Source of the DNA: Coix lacryma-jobi var. lacryma-jobi
Lineage: Eukaryota; Streptophyta; Magnoliopsida; Poales; Poaceae
DNA: 64,000 nucleotides
Assembly (NCBI GenBank): GCA_009763385.1
Contig: CM019826.1
Location: 82,531,942 to 82,595,941, forward strand
Direction: 5' to 3'
Numbering within the stretch: position 1 is the first letter of the stretch; each line of letters opens with the position of its first letter. Under the pieces are notes generated by a model. It was given only the letters and a program-made list of their open reading frames with translations, was not told the origin of the DNA and did no database searches. Below are positions 20,283-31,524 of the stretch, piece by piece. The translations under genes and the position numbers were made by a program.

Positions 20283-21747
20283 ATGGCGGGAAACAGGAGA
20301 GCACTTTCGGCGCGGGACCAGCGCGTTGCTAGAGAGGCGGCAGCGGTGGTCCCGCCCGCTGAGGAAATTGCACAGCCCTCGGGAGGAGAGAATGTCACCC
20401 CGGAACCCCAATCCCTGGGCCCCCAGGCCCGAGTGGCGACGCAACCACACCCACACACTTCGGGAGAAGGAGAGGGGGAAGAAGAAGAGGTGGGCCTCGA
20501 AGCCCTCGAAAGGCTCGAGGCTGAGCTGCAAGAGAAGAAGAGGCGCCTGGAACAGCTTGAGAAGCATAACCGACTGCGCTCAATCAGACAGAGGGCAGAC
20601 GAAGCCAGGGAGCAGCTTCGCCGTATGGAAGAATCCCTCGCCGCGGCAGAAGCCGAAGCCGAAGGCTGGATAATGAGGAGATACCCCCGCTGCGAGAGGG
20701 GAATGAGGAGCCGGTTCAAGATAACCTTCGTCACCATCCACCACCCCCCACCACCAGTACACCCAGAGCCATATCCTGTGAGACACCCAAATTTCCGCCA
20801 GCTCTACCCAGACGAGAGGGAACAAAACCTTCGCATTCAGCGAAGGCATCAGCAACACCAAATGCCGTACGATCCAAAGTCACCACTCTCCCAAATACTC
20901 CAAACCCAGCCCTGGCCACCATGCTACAATCCACAAAACCTACCCGCTATGATGGACTTTCCGACCCTCGCCAGTTCATCATGAGCTACGAAGCAGCGGT
21001 TGCCGCAGCAGGCGGTGACGAATCAACAATGGCAAAATCCTTTGTCATCATTCTGCGAGACATCGCACAAACTTGGTACAGCAACCTTCGCCCTGGAACT
21101 GTGGATTCCTGGGCCTCCCTCAGAGACAAGCTGTGTACAAACTTCAAGGGCATCACTCCAGCCCCGTTAAACCCCATCGAGCTGTTCAATTGCAAGCAAG
21201 AAGAGCGCGAGCCGCTCCAAGATTACTGGCGAAGGTTCATTCAAATCAGAGCAAGGACCCCCGGGATTTTGACGAGGCTGTCATCCTCGCTGCAGTCAGT
21301 GGCCTGCGCCCAGGACCATGCTCCTCCAAATTTGCCAGAAAACCGGCAAACTCAATCGAGGAGTTGCACGAAACAATGGAAAGATACTGTAGAGCTGATA
21401 TGGATTTCAGAGCGAAGTCCGACGCTCGGAGGTCCCAGCAGAGGCCACAGCCGAGGCCTCACCTGAGAGAAAGCAACCTTCGCCAAGAGCAAAGCAACGT
21501 CGGTGCAATCAACAAAGCAACAAACTATGAACATCAAGCACGGGACGCTCAACACCCGAGCTGCCAAGCCCCGCAGGTTTTGCCACCTCCGCCGAACCAG
21601 CGCTACCAGCAGCGAGATCCTGCCAAAATGTATTGTCACTTCTGTGGAATGGGAAAGGGGCACACAACAAAGCAATGCGAATGCTTCGCCAAGGGAAAGA
21701 ATTCCAGGAATCCAGGAAACCTGCTCTGTCAGACCCCCGAACCATAA
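20283..21747 (+). pseudogene. gag: Tat Gag, three frames
   Basis: The ATG at 20283 begins MAGNRRALSARDQ. The N-terminal third is acidic with a long coiled coil (about 20480-20660, LEALERLEAELQEKKRRLEQL). The retrotransposon gag domain lies at about 20935-21280 (RYDGLSDPRQFIMSYE ... WASLRDKLCTNFKG). A CCHC-like knuckle is at about 21631-21680 (CHFCGMGKGHTTKQC). The frame shifts near 20890-20930 and again near 21255, where one G is missing from AAGG. These are single-base losses in homopolymers although the LTRs are near identical, so consensus errors are plausible. Confidence 0.85.
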
Positions 21748-23206
21748 ACCACACAAGGAAACCAAGCTTCCACCCACCAAATCCAACATACCACTACACC
21801 CCCATAAACTACGGCTTACCTTCGCAACAACCCCCCACACCCACCACCCACTCTACAACCAAACCCATTATCAGCCAACCATCACCCCACAACGCCAAAA
21901 CCCACCTTACACAGTCACATACCCAGCTACCCCCCAAAACCAAATTCCAACAACCCATCAAGCCACCAGCGCTCTGCCACCACCACCGCCAATCCCCGCG
22001 TTACCAGCACCACAACCCGTGAAAGCCGAAGCCTCGAGCCAAACGACCATCAACAATCCAACTTCGACCTTCGGTGTGATCCTAGCTATCACCGGAGGTT
22101 CAAATGAAGACCATGGCAACAAACGGCAGAGGAAGGAACATGCCAGACGCGTGCATCACGTGGCCGTCGAAGGACCACATAAATTCGGCCGGTGGTCTCA
22201 CATCCCCATAACCTTCGATTCCAGAGACATGAAGTTAAGAGATTACCCTCACACAGATGCCATGGTGATCGAAACCAACCTCGCTGGGTGGACTGTCACC
22301 AAAATACTGGTCGATACAGGTAGCTCCGCTGACATCTTGTTCGCGTCAACCTTCGACAGCATGAAGCTTGACAGAAATCTTCTCCAACCGGCCGACAACC
22401 CCCTATACGGTTTCGGTGGTCAACAAGTGAGAGCCGTTGGGAAAATCTCGCTGCCCGTAACCTTCGGCGACCAAATCAACTGCAGGACCGAGCACATCAC
22501 ATTTGATGTGGTTGATATGTTTTACCCATACAACGCCATTTTTGGCCGAGGGGTAACAAACGCGTTCAACGCTGTTATCCACCCCGCCTACCTCTGCATG
22601 AAGCTCCCCGCTCCGAAGGGTGTGGTCGCAGTATATGGAGACCAGGATATTGCGAGAGCAGCGGAAGGAAACGTAGCCCCAGGGCAACGCAATGTGCACA
22701 ATCTGTCCAAACCACAAACCCCCGCTATCAACGACGAGGGTGAAGTCTGTAAAGACAAAGTGAAGGCAGCCCCAAAGGAGGAAACAAAACAAGTTCAACT
22801 ACTCGAGGGCAACACAGAAAGAAAGGTGCTCATATCAGCCAATCTAGACCCTCAGTCCGAAGGCAACCTCGTTACTTTCCTCAGGGAAAATTCAGACACC
22901 TTCGCTTGGTCCGCGGAAGACCTAAAAGGAGTCAACAGGTCAATGATCGAGCATAGCCTGAACATCAAAACAGGTTATCGGCCAATCAAGCAAAAGCTTC
23001 GCAAAATGTCAGAAGAAAGAAAGGAGGCAGCGAAGGCTGAGGTAAAAAGGCTTTTGGACGCAGGCGTCATTCGCCCGGTCAAATACCCAAGTTGGCTCTC
23101 AAATGTGGTCCTAGTTCAAAAGAAGAACAAAAAATGGCGAATGTGCGTAGACTTCACTTGCTTGAACAAAGCCTGTCCGAAGGATGACTTCCCTCTTCGA
23201 ACATAA
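21748..23206 (+). pseudogene. pol: Tat protease and N-terminal reverse transcriptase
   Basis: Pro/His/Thr-rich linker to about 22030, with a frame change inside it. Then come FGVILAITGG and the aspartic protease active site LVDTGSSADILF at about 22311-22346. The RT start is at about 22890-23206, with the blocks VIRPVKYPSWLSNVVLVQKK and WRMCVDFTCLNKACPKDDFPL. The frame closes at 23204-23206, where a C appears to be missing from CTTCCG. Protease and RT process the polyprotein and copy genomic RNA in the particle. Confidence 0.88.
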
Positions 23207-23811
23207 GCACCCTCGTTGACAGAGCGGCAGGCTGCCAGATGCTATCCCTTCTTGATTGCTTCTCAGGCTATCACCAGATCTGGATGAATGAAGAGGACGA
23301 GGACAAAACAAGTTTTATCACACCTTCGGGAACCTTTTGCTTCCGAAGAATGGCAGAAGGGCTGAAAAACGCAGGCTCAACCTTCGCTCGCATGACCTCT
23401 GAAGTTTTCAAGGACGAACACGCCGTCTCTGCCTATGTCGACGACCTAGTTGTTCAAAGCAAGCTGAAAGAAGATCACATTTCAGACCTATCAAGGGTGT
23501 TCAGCAACCTCCGGTCCGCCGGACTGAAACTAAACCCGGAAAAATGTGTGTTCGGGGTAAGCGAGGGTAAATTGCTAGGCTGCATCGTCTCAGTCAAAGG
23601 AATCGAAGCTAACCCCGAGAAGATTGACGCCATCATGAACATGGAACCTCCGGCAACCAAGAAAGCAGCCCAGCGTCTGACCGGTCGGTTGGCAGCTCTT
23701 AGCAGATTCATCTCAAGATCCGCAGAGCGAGGGTTACCCTTTTCGAAACACTCAGAAGCAACGCTCCATTCAATTGGGGCCCCCACCAACAAAAGGCCTT
23801 CGAGGAGTTAA
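23207..23811 (+). pseudogene. pol: Tat reverse transcriptase, catalytic half
   Basis: Continues RT in the next frame: LLDCFSGYHQIWM, FCFRRMAEGLKNAGSTFARM, and catalytic YVDD at 23434-23445. The thumb region follows with LGCIVSVKGIEANPEK. The frame ends at 23809-23811, after a T is apparently lost from a T run near 23743. All catalytic residues visible here are intact. Confidence 0.9.
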
Positions 23812-25155
23812 AAAAGTATCTGACCAGCTTGACTGCATTAACCAGCCCAAGCAAGGGAGATTTATTGTTACTTTACGTCGCAGCCTCGCCTCACGCTGCA
23901 AGCGCGGTTCTCATCAAGGAGCTTCGCGCAAACGACAAGACCAGACAAGCCCCAATCTATTATGTTTCAGAAACCCTCGAGGGACCAAAGAGAAATTATT
24001 CGGAGCTTGAGAAAATAGCATACGCAGTCGTCATGGCATCAAGAAAGCTCAAACACTATTTCCAGGCTTACGAGATCCAAGTACCTTCGTCATACCCTCT
24101 CGAGAACATTTTCAAAAACAGCGAAGCAGTGGGGAGAATAGCAAAATGGGCAGTGGAGCTTAACAGTTATGCTATAACCTTCGTTGGTAGAACAGCGATC
24201 AAATCGCAGGTGCTGGCTGATTTCATAGCAGAATGGACACCCGACCCTCGCACCGGTGAGCTGCAGCAGGACCAGCTTTGGACCGTCTACGTCGACGGGG
24301 CCTGGGGTGCAACCGGAGCCGGTGCCTCGGCCATCTTAATCTCGCCCTCCGGGTCGAAGCTGAGATACGCACGAAGGCTGGACTTCAAGTGCACAAACAA
24401 CTCCGCTGAATATGAGGCTGTGATTCTGGCACTTTCAAGGTTGCGATCGTTATCAGTCCGAAGGGCGTTCATCAACACAGACTCTCAAGTCATTGCGGGG
24501 CACATTGAAAAGAACTACAAAGCAAAAGATCCAGAGCTTCAAAAGTACTTTCAGTATGTGCGAAGGTTAGAATCCTTTTTCCTCGGCATAACAGTAAAAG
24601 CGATATCGAGGACTGAGAACAATGAAGCAGATTGCTTAGCCAAAGCCGCCGCACAGCAGCTACAGCTCCCTCCGGACGTATTCTACGAGGTTTCCACTCG
24701 GTCAGCTTTCGAAGCTTCTGAAATCAGCACCAAGCTTATCAGCACAATCCAGTGCGAGGATTGGAGGGCACCTATCATGGCCTACATCAAAGGACTGCAC
24801 GAGCCCAGCTCCAAAGAAGAAGAGAACAGACTAAAGCAAAGAGTGCGAGGGTACAAGATTATGGATAACACCTTGTTCAAAGCTTCAGTAACCTCACCTT
24901 GGCTCAAGTGCGTGTCACAGTCCGAAGGTAACGACATCCTCAAACTCATCCACGAAGGTATATGTGGTTCACACAATGGCCCGAGGGCACTGGTAGGAAA
25001 GGCTTTCCGGCAAGGTTTCTACTGGCCAACCGCGCTGAGAGACGCTGAAACCATCGTCAAGAAGTGCGAAGGTTGTCAACTGACAGCAAAACACCAAAAC
25101 ACCCCAGGGCTCCCACAACCCTCATACGCCCAACCTGGCCCTACAAAGGTGGGCA
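23812..25155 (+). pseudogene. pol: Tat RNase H, second RNase H and integrase zinc domain
   Basis: The first RNase H (about 23860-24110) includes YYVSETLEGPKRNYSELEK. The second, archaeal-like RNase H (about 24280-24640) shows the acidic triad in VYVDGAWG, NNSAEYEAVI and INTDSQVI. The integrase zinc-binding segment lies at about 24935-25085, with H-H-C-C in IHEGICGSHNG and KKCEGCQ. The frame shifts at about 25140, where one C is missing from TGGCCCC, so the integrase core is in another frame. The second RNase H supports assignment to Tat. Confidence 0.9.
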
Positions 25156-25980
25156 ATGGACCTCGTGGGCCCATTACCGACGGCTCCGGGGAACCTTCGC
25201 TACGCGGTGGTAGCCGTGGAATATTTCACCAAATGGACCGAAACAAGACCGCTGTCCTCCATAACATCCCTCGCAGTAAAAAGGTTTTTCTGGCAGCAGA
25301 TAGTTTGTCGCTTCGGAGTCCCCCAACATCTAACCGTCGACAACGGCACCCAGTTTGACAGCGAGGTTTTCAAAGAATTCTGTGCACAAATCGGAACAAT
25401 CCTATGCTTCGCCTCAGTCCGACACCCGCAGTCCAACGGCCTAGTCGAAAGGGCCAACGCAACAATCTTCCAATCCATATCCAAAAAATTGCAAGGCAGA
25501 CCCAAAGGCAAATGGGCAGACGAGCTAACTGCAGTCACCTGGTCTCACAATACCTCCGAATGCAGAGCAACCAAGTTCACACCCTTCAAACTTTTGTTCG
25601 GCGAAGAAGCCGTGTTACCAGAGGAGCTAAGATTCATCTCACCAAGAACAACCCTCGCAAGTGATGAGCCAGCCATACTAACCGACAAGGACTTGCTAGA
25701 AGAAACAAGATGCAGCGCAGTTCACAACCTGCGCAAATATCAGGAAGAGACCAAGAAGTGGAGAGATAAAAAGGTCAGAATCAAGAACCTGCAGAAGGGT
25801 GACCTCGTCCTCATCCGAAAACAAAACGCCAGCATGGCCGGAAAGTTCCAGCCTAAGTGGACAGGCCCGTTCCTGATCGCAGAATGCAATCGCCCAGGCT
25901 CTTTCCACCTCTCCGACAGCGAAGGTAATATCCTACCACACACCTGGAACATCGACGACCTTCGCAAATTCTACCCATAG
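25156..25980 (+). CDS. pol: Tat integrase catalytic core and C-terminal domain
   Basis: Intact open frame of 274 codons. The catalytic triad is visible as D in MDLVGPLP, D in LTVDNGTQFD and E in SNGLVERAN. The C-terminal domain with KWTGPFLIAECN ends at HTWNIDDLRKFYP and TAG, the usual end of Tat polyproteins. No chromodomain follows. The first Met shown lies inside the core, and the true protein begins upstream in the preceding frame. Confidence 0.92.
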   Translation: MDLVGPLPTAPGNLRYAVVAVEYFTKWTETRPLSSITSLAVKRFFWQQIVCRFGVPQHLTVDNGTQFDSEVFKEFCAQIGTILCFASVRHPQSNGLVERANATIFQSISKKLQGRPKGKWADELTAVTWSHNTSECRATKFTPFKLLFGEEAVLPEELRFISPRTTLASDEPAILTDKDLLEETRCSAVHNLRKYQEETKKWRDKKVRIKNLQKGDLVLIRKQNASMAGKFQPKWTGPFLIAECNRPGSFHLSDSEGNILPHTWNIDDLRKFYP

Positions 25981-26267
25981 CGGAGCCTTAGCGACCCTCG
26001 CGCTATGTAATTTTTGTCACTTTCTATGTTACCTACTCTCATGTACTTAACAAAAACAGGAGCTGCACTCTTTTTCCTTACGAAGGGGCGTAAGGTTTTT
26101 TAACGAGGCAGTGTCCAAAGCACAAATACAGGCTAGAACCCCCAAAAAAGCAAAGTCTCCAGCTTTCCACTTCCAAGCATCGAAAAAGCGGATCTCTTTC
26201 AAGAGCGCTACATTCGATGAAAACCCGCTAAGATTGCTTTGCAAAACGTTCCTGTTCTTTTCAAAGC
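25981..26267 (+). other. Post-pol region of Tat element
   Basis: Non-coding sequence between the integrase stop and the first minisatellite. I see no ORF or structured element beyond a CGAAGG motif. Confidence 0.5.
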
Positions 26268-26680
26268 AAACTTCACCTCCGCCTAAAAAGGGGAGGAAAG
26301 TCGAGCACCCTGGCACAAACGACAGGGGCTCGCAAAAGCAATTTCCACCTCCGCCTAAGACAAGGGGAGGTCGAAAAAGTCGAGCACCCTGGCACAAACG
26401 ACAGGGGCTCGCAAAAGCAATTTCCACCTCCGCCTAAGACAAGGGAGGTCGAAAAAGTCGAGCACCCTGGCACAAACGACAGGGGCTCGCAAAACCAATT
26501 TCCACCTCCGCCTAAGACAAGGGGAGGTCGAAAAAGTCGAGCACCCTGGCACAAACGACAGGGGCTCGCAAAAGCAAACTCACCTCCGCCTAAGATAAGG
26601 GGAGGAAAGTCGAGCACCCTGGCACAAATGACAGGGGCTCGCAAAAAAGCAAACTTCACCTCCGCCAGAAAGGGAGGGCG
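26268..26680. repeat. Minisatellite A in Tat element, five units of about 78 bp
   Basis: The anchor GTCGAGCACCCTGGCACAAA recurs at 26300, 26379, 26457, 26536 and 26609, spacings 79, 78, 79 and 73. Units share GACAGGGGCTCGCAAAAGCA and TTCCACCTCCGCCTAAGA. Tandem arrays between pol and the 3' LTR are a known feature of Tat elements. Confidence 0.92.
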
Positions 26681-26829
26681 CGAAGTCCAAAAAGTCAAGC
26701 TTTCTCGCTCAAGCAAACCAGGCATCGGCGCGGGCCCACTTTCTCCGTCTCGCCCGAGCCCTCCAAGCTAGGCCTCGGCCGGCCCCACTTTCTCGCCCGC
26801 CCGAGCCCTCCAAGCCGGCCTCGGCGCGG

Positions 26830-27895
26830 GGCAATCAACGCGATCAAAAAGAAACGCGCGAGCCCCGCTAAAAGAAAAAGGGGCGTCGTTTTTCAAAACA
26901 AGCTCACGAAGCAACGCGCGAGCCTCGCTAAAGAAAAGGGGCGTCGCTGTTTTCTCAAACAAGTCACGAGAGCAAACGCGCGAGCCTCGCTAAAGAAAAA
27001 GGGGGCGTCGCGTTTTTCAAACAAGCTCACGAGAGCAAACGCGCAGCCCCGCTAAAGAAAAAGGGGCGTCGCTGTTTTTCAAAACAAGCTCAGAGAGCAA
27101 ACGCGCGAGCCTCGCTAAAGAAAAAGGGGCGTCGCTGTTTTTTCAAAACAAGCTCACGAGAGCAAACGCGCGAGCCTCGCTAAAGAAAAAGGGGGCGTCG
27201 CTGTTTTTTCAAAACAAGCTCACGAGAGCAAACGCGCGAGCCTCGCTAAGAAAAAAGGGGGCGTCGCTGTTTTTTAAAACAAGCTCACGAGAGCAAAGCG
27301 CGAGCCTCGCTAAAGAAAAAGGGGCGTCGCTGTTTTTCAAAACAAGCACGAGAGCAAAGCGCGAGCCCCGCTAAAAGAAAAGGGGGCGTCGCTGTTTTTC
27401 AAAACAAGCTCACGAGAGCAAACGCGCGAGCCCCCGTAAAAGAAAAGGGGGCGTCGCCCTGTTTTTCAAAACAAAGCTCACGAGAGCAAACGCGCGAGCC
27501 CTCGCTAAAGAAAAACGTGGGGCGTCGCTGTTTTTTCAAAACAAGCCACGGAGCAGCAAAGCCGCGAGCCTCGCTAAAGACAAAAGGGGGCGTCGCTGTT
27601 TTTCAAATACAAGCCCTTTTCACGAGAGCAAACGCGCGAGCCCCGCTAAAGACAAAGGGGAGGCGTCGCGTTTTCAAAACCAAGCTAACGAGAGGCAAAC
27701 GCGCGAGCCTCGCTAAAGAAAAAGGGGGCGTCGTCTGTTTTTTTCAAAACAAAGCTCACGAGAGGCAAGACGCGCGAGCCTCGCTAAAGAAAAAGGGGGC
27801 GTCGCTGTTTTTTCAAACAGCTCACGAGAGCAGGGCTTTTTCAAAACAAGCTCACAAGAGTAAACGCTGCGAGCCTACGCTAAGATTCAAGCAGG
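26830..27895. repeat. Minisatellite B in Tat element, about 16 units of 60-70 bp
   Basis: The unit contains GCGCGAGCCTCGCTAAAG, then AAAAAGGGGGCGTCGCTG, TTTTTTCAAAACAAGCTCA and CGAGAGCAAAC. First anchors are at 26855, 26915 and 26978. Units vary mainly in A, G and T run lengths. An ORF running through part of it (27517-27909) is an artefact of repetition. Confidence 0.92.
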
Positions 27896-28084
27896 GCCGT
27901 CACCGTTAAAACAACTTAAGAAACGTCAAAATAGCACAGCAAATATGGCACACAACCCATACGCTTCTCATACCGTTACAAAACAATGTTACAACAACAA
28001 ACATATCCCAAAATAAAAAATCCTTACAAGGGACCACCGCTCCCCTCTTTTAACTCCAAATCATCCAAACCTTCGGCCTCCACC
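27896..28084. other. Spacer between minisatellite B and antisense gene
   Basis: A-rich non-coding sequence downstream, in minus sense, of the last antisense-ORF segment. It may hold the antisense transcript's 3' UTR. No clear poly(A) signal was identified. Confidence 0.35.
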
Positions 28085-31000
28085 TCAAACCCCCCCTCCA
28101 CTGGAACCAGGGGTCCCCACAACAAAGGAACTGCAGGGACAATTGGCAGCTCCCCGGGCAAAAACCCTCGCCCTATACATGTACCTATGCCTCGTCTCAA
28201 CTTCCGAAGGTTCCTCCTTCGGGATCACAAGCGCCCCATCCGAACCAACTTCAAGCTCCTTTCGACCAAACAAATATTCCAAAGCCGTGTTCTCGTCAAT
28301 ATCATCATCACCGCCAGCTTGCGAAGTCGACGAAGACCCAAACAAATAACGATCGGCTTGACGGTCTGTATAGTCTGTTTCGCGCCAAAATCGACTCGAC
28401 CTACTATTCTTTAAATCATATCTCCGCACCTTCGACCACCAAAAACGTTCAAAGGAAGCGAAGGATACTTAAATCTAGCGCGAGCCCATGATTCACCAGT
28501 TATAAAAACATCTTGGTAGTTCAACATCAGCGGGGTCACGTCGAACACGTCTAGCACGGTTCCGTCAGGAACCTGCATGTTACACAAAAATACGAGATGT
28601 CTCAGCCTCGCCAAGTTTTTACAAACAACCATAGTATCTACAAAAATGCCTCCCTCGCCCCAACAAACCCAGGCATCACACCTGCCCAGCTTCCCCCCGA
28701 TTGATGTCCGCACCCTCGCCAGCGGTGGCAGTCGAGGTCCCAGCTGACGCCTCCTCCGCCGTGTTCTCCTTCGCGGCATCTCCTTCCACGATCGGCCCGC
28801 TCCCGGTCAACGCCTCGATCTCGGCGAGCGTAACCCCCCCACAGCTTGGCTCAGGAGCGGCTTCGGGGTCACCCCTCGCTGCATCTTCCGTGGTCGGCGA
28901 GGGCATCGCATCTCGTCGAGCCTACAAGAAAAATAAAGGACAAACCTCGCCAAAATCAACAAGCAACCCCTCTAAAACAAAAGCAACACAGACCACAAAA
29001 CTTAAACAAAGGTGCGAACCTGGCGCGTAGCCTCGGCAGCTTCTTCGAAGGCGAGAGCCCGGCCACCTCCGGAGATCCAAAACTTGCGAAGCAAACGCAT
29101 CGCACAGTTCCGGACATCTGCGTCATCAACCTTCATCTGGCGAACCTCTTCAACCGTCGGAAAGACATGGCTCGGCCTTTTGACCTTGCGAAGATGATCA
29201 CAATCCGCCAGTCGAAGCGTGCTTGCCATTGCCAAGGCCCCGGCGTAGCCACCAAAATCGGCTGCATTGGAGACTAGCGAGCTAAACACATCAAGCTCGT
29301 TGCCCAGCCAGCCCTCGAAGGCCTCTGCATCAACCGCAGGCAACGGCTCTCCGGCCGAACCCCCAGCCTCGGTCAGACAACAATCAAGTTTACGCTTGAC
29401 GTTCTCCATGCTCGCCCGCCAAGAATTCTTCAAATCAACTAGCCGACCCTCGGCCTCGGCTAAAGCCTTGTCTTTCTCCTTTCCCGCGGCGATCAGATCA
29501 GCATTACGCTTCGCCAGCTCAACCGCCTCCTCTCGAGCCTCCGCGGCCTTCTCCGAAGCAATTCTCATTTCACTTTCTCTGTTCACCAGGCTCCGCGCCA
29601 GCTTGCTGTTCTCCTTCTCAAGTTCAGTCATATGATTCCTCATAAACTCCATGTCGGAGCTAACCTTCCGCCTCGCTGAGCGGTTCAAGAGCATCAGCTC
29701 CGCCAATTTGACGTCAACATCATCCAAGGTGTCGCCAACCGCTTGACCCGCAAGAAGGACCTCCGCCTCCGGCACACAAATGCGGCCGAAGATCCGGCCC
29801 AGAAAACGCCTTTCCTCCGGGCTACACTGCAGGTGGCAACCCCGAAGGTCCGGACTGGTGAACAGTGCAGTGGCCGGATCAGAAATCCCAAGCTCCCTGG
29901 CGTATTCTGGAAGGCTCGACCGGCTAGCCTCGCCAAACGGCCTTTTTCCCCGCGACCGCGCAGAGTCAAGTTCCCCATCAAACTCTGCCCCCTCCACCCA
30001 GAGGTGTGAGCCCGCGAAGCTGGGAACCGCACCTCGTCGAGGGCCACCCGGCTCAATATCTCGTGAAAGCTCATCTGCGCCCCGGGTAGCCATCCCACCA
30101 ACAACCGGCGAGGCTCCGCCTCCAATCGACACCTCCTCATCCGTGTCATGCCCTCCAGAAGAACCCTCGCTACCATCTTCAGACGAACCCTCGCCCGTCC
30201 CCCCCTCCTTCGCGTCCTTCTCCACCTCATCATCAGATTCATCCTCGTCGCCCGAAAGTTGGACCAAAGCACCGATCCCTCCAACGCGAGGCACGCGTGC
30301 CCCGACCGAACTGGCACCCCGGCCGCTCCGAGCCGCGGCCAAAGAAGCGCCCGCACCAACAGAGCCAGTAGCGACCCTCGTCGCAAGCACCTTCGCTCGT
30401 CCGCCAGCCCCTCCACGGCCTCGACCACGGCCCCGCTTCGGCCGAGACACGATCTCCGCTTCTCCCGAAGCCTTCCGCTTCCTTTTCTTCGGCGCGTCGT
30501 CGCTCGAAGGAGCAGGCCAGTCGGCGTACCGAATACCAAGAATATCAAACATTCTGTTCACGCGACCTTCGCCGCCCACCAAGCTATGGATAGTTTTCAC
30601 TTCCAGTGGGGAAAGCTTCCCCACGAGCTCGTCCGTCCACTGTTGAACTCGTTTAAAAACAGCTTCGTTCCCATCCTCGCGCCTCGGAAATTTTTTAAGA
30701 GTTCTTTCCCACACCTTCTCTAGATCCAAACTAGGCTTCTTCAAGCCCCTACCTTCGTACCTCGGGTCATCCTCCACAACGAACCAAGTTTGCCTCCGGC
30801 CAAGAGGCCAAATCTTGGCACAGCAATATTCCTCCACCAAATCACGGGCGCACTGGGAACGCGCAACAACCCTCAGGCAATCAACAGCAGCATGGGCCTC
30901 GATGCTCATCTTAGCTTCGGCACCCACATCTCCAAGCACCGGAAGCTCGCCGCAAAGCTCGGAGCTGTCACTAAGTTTGTAATAGAACCAGAACTCCTGC

Positions 31001-31524
31001 CATCCGCTGCTCCACTTGTTCCTCTGTGCTTGCACCGGCAGCTCCGCGCCGGCGCGATGGCAAAAAGTGTACACCGCAAATTGCCCAAGGCTGGTCTTGC
31101 CCTCGCTGTCCGTAATCTTGCGAGGCTGCATGTGAACGCGATGAGTACGAACAAAACCCTCGACATGCGGGACAACCCCCTGAGACCTGCAGGCCCAGAC
31201 GTAGACCGACATCTTTGTGAAGCAAGAAGGCGTAAGCTGATGAAACCGCAGGTTGAACCTTCGCAAGACCGAAGTCACGAAGGAGTCAGCTGGGAAGCGA
31301 AGGCCAGCCGAAAAGAACTCTTCAAACACCACAACCTCGTCTGCATCCGGCTTCGGCACGGTCTCCCCACTGCTGGCCCTCGCTCTGCCTTCCTCAATCC
31401 AGCCCCACCGCACGTAAGATGCAACCTCACTTGCACAAACCCGGCTCAAACCAAACTCAAAGCTAATCCCCTCATCCGCGGCTGCGGGAGAAACAGCGCG
31501 AGCAGTTTGCTTCAACCTAGCCAT
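28085..31524 (-). CDS. Tat antisense gene, spliced, putative gypsy-type transposon protein
   Basis: Read against pol. The ATG at 31522-31524 begins MARLKQTARAVSPAAADEG. Exon 1 (31524-29020) encodes about 835 residues. An N-terminal domain around 65-135 (VVFEEFFSAGLRFP ... RFHQLTPSCF) matches the 'putative gypsy type transposon' family found in Tat antisense ORFs. A nuclear-localisation-like PKKRKRK is at about 345-351, then an RGRGRGR stretch, an acidic block and a coiled coil near 600-740. In-frame introns are inferred at 29019-28922 (acceptor TTTTTCTTGTAG) and 28681-28573 (acceptor AACATGCAG). Exon 2 encodes 80 residues. Exon 3 runs from 28572 and reads into an open segment ending at 28085, if one missing G near 28430 is allowed. 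Function is unknown. Alternative GUG/UUG starts upstream are unlikely. Confidence 0.85.
28573..28681 (-). other. Predicted intron 2 of Tat antisense gene (109 nt)
   Basis: Minus-strand donor CAG|GTGTGA and acceptor GTGTAACATGCAG|G. Removal preserves phase (Gln to Val) and skips the TGA two codons past the donor. Confidence 0.6.
28922..29019 (-). other. Predicted intron 1 of Tat antisense gene (98 nt)
   Basis: Minus-strand donor CAG|GTTCGC and a strong T-rich acceptor TTTTTCTTGTAG|G. Removing it joins two complete codons (Gln to Ala) without shifting frame and bypasses the stop at 29002-29004. The donor is weak beyond GT. Confidence 0.6.

Noticed and set aside
26268..27895. Centromeric satellite
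   Set aside because: Units of 60-79 bp confined between pol and the antisense ORF of one element; not 150-180 bp arrays.
29694..30646. Long plus and minus ORFs overlapping the Tat antisense gene
   Set aside because: Arise from the high-GC, Arg/Ser/Ala-rich coding of exon 1 in other frames; no domain.
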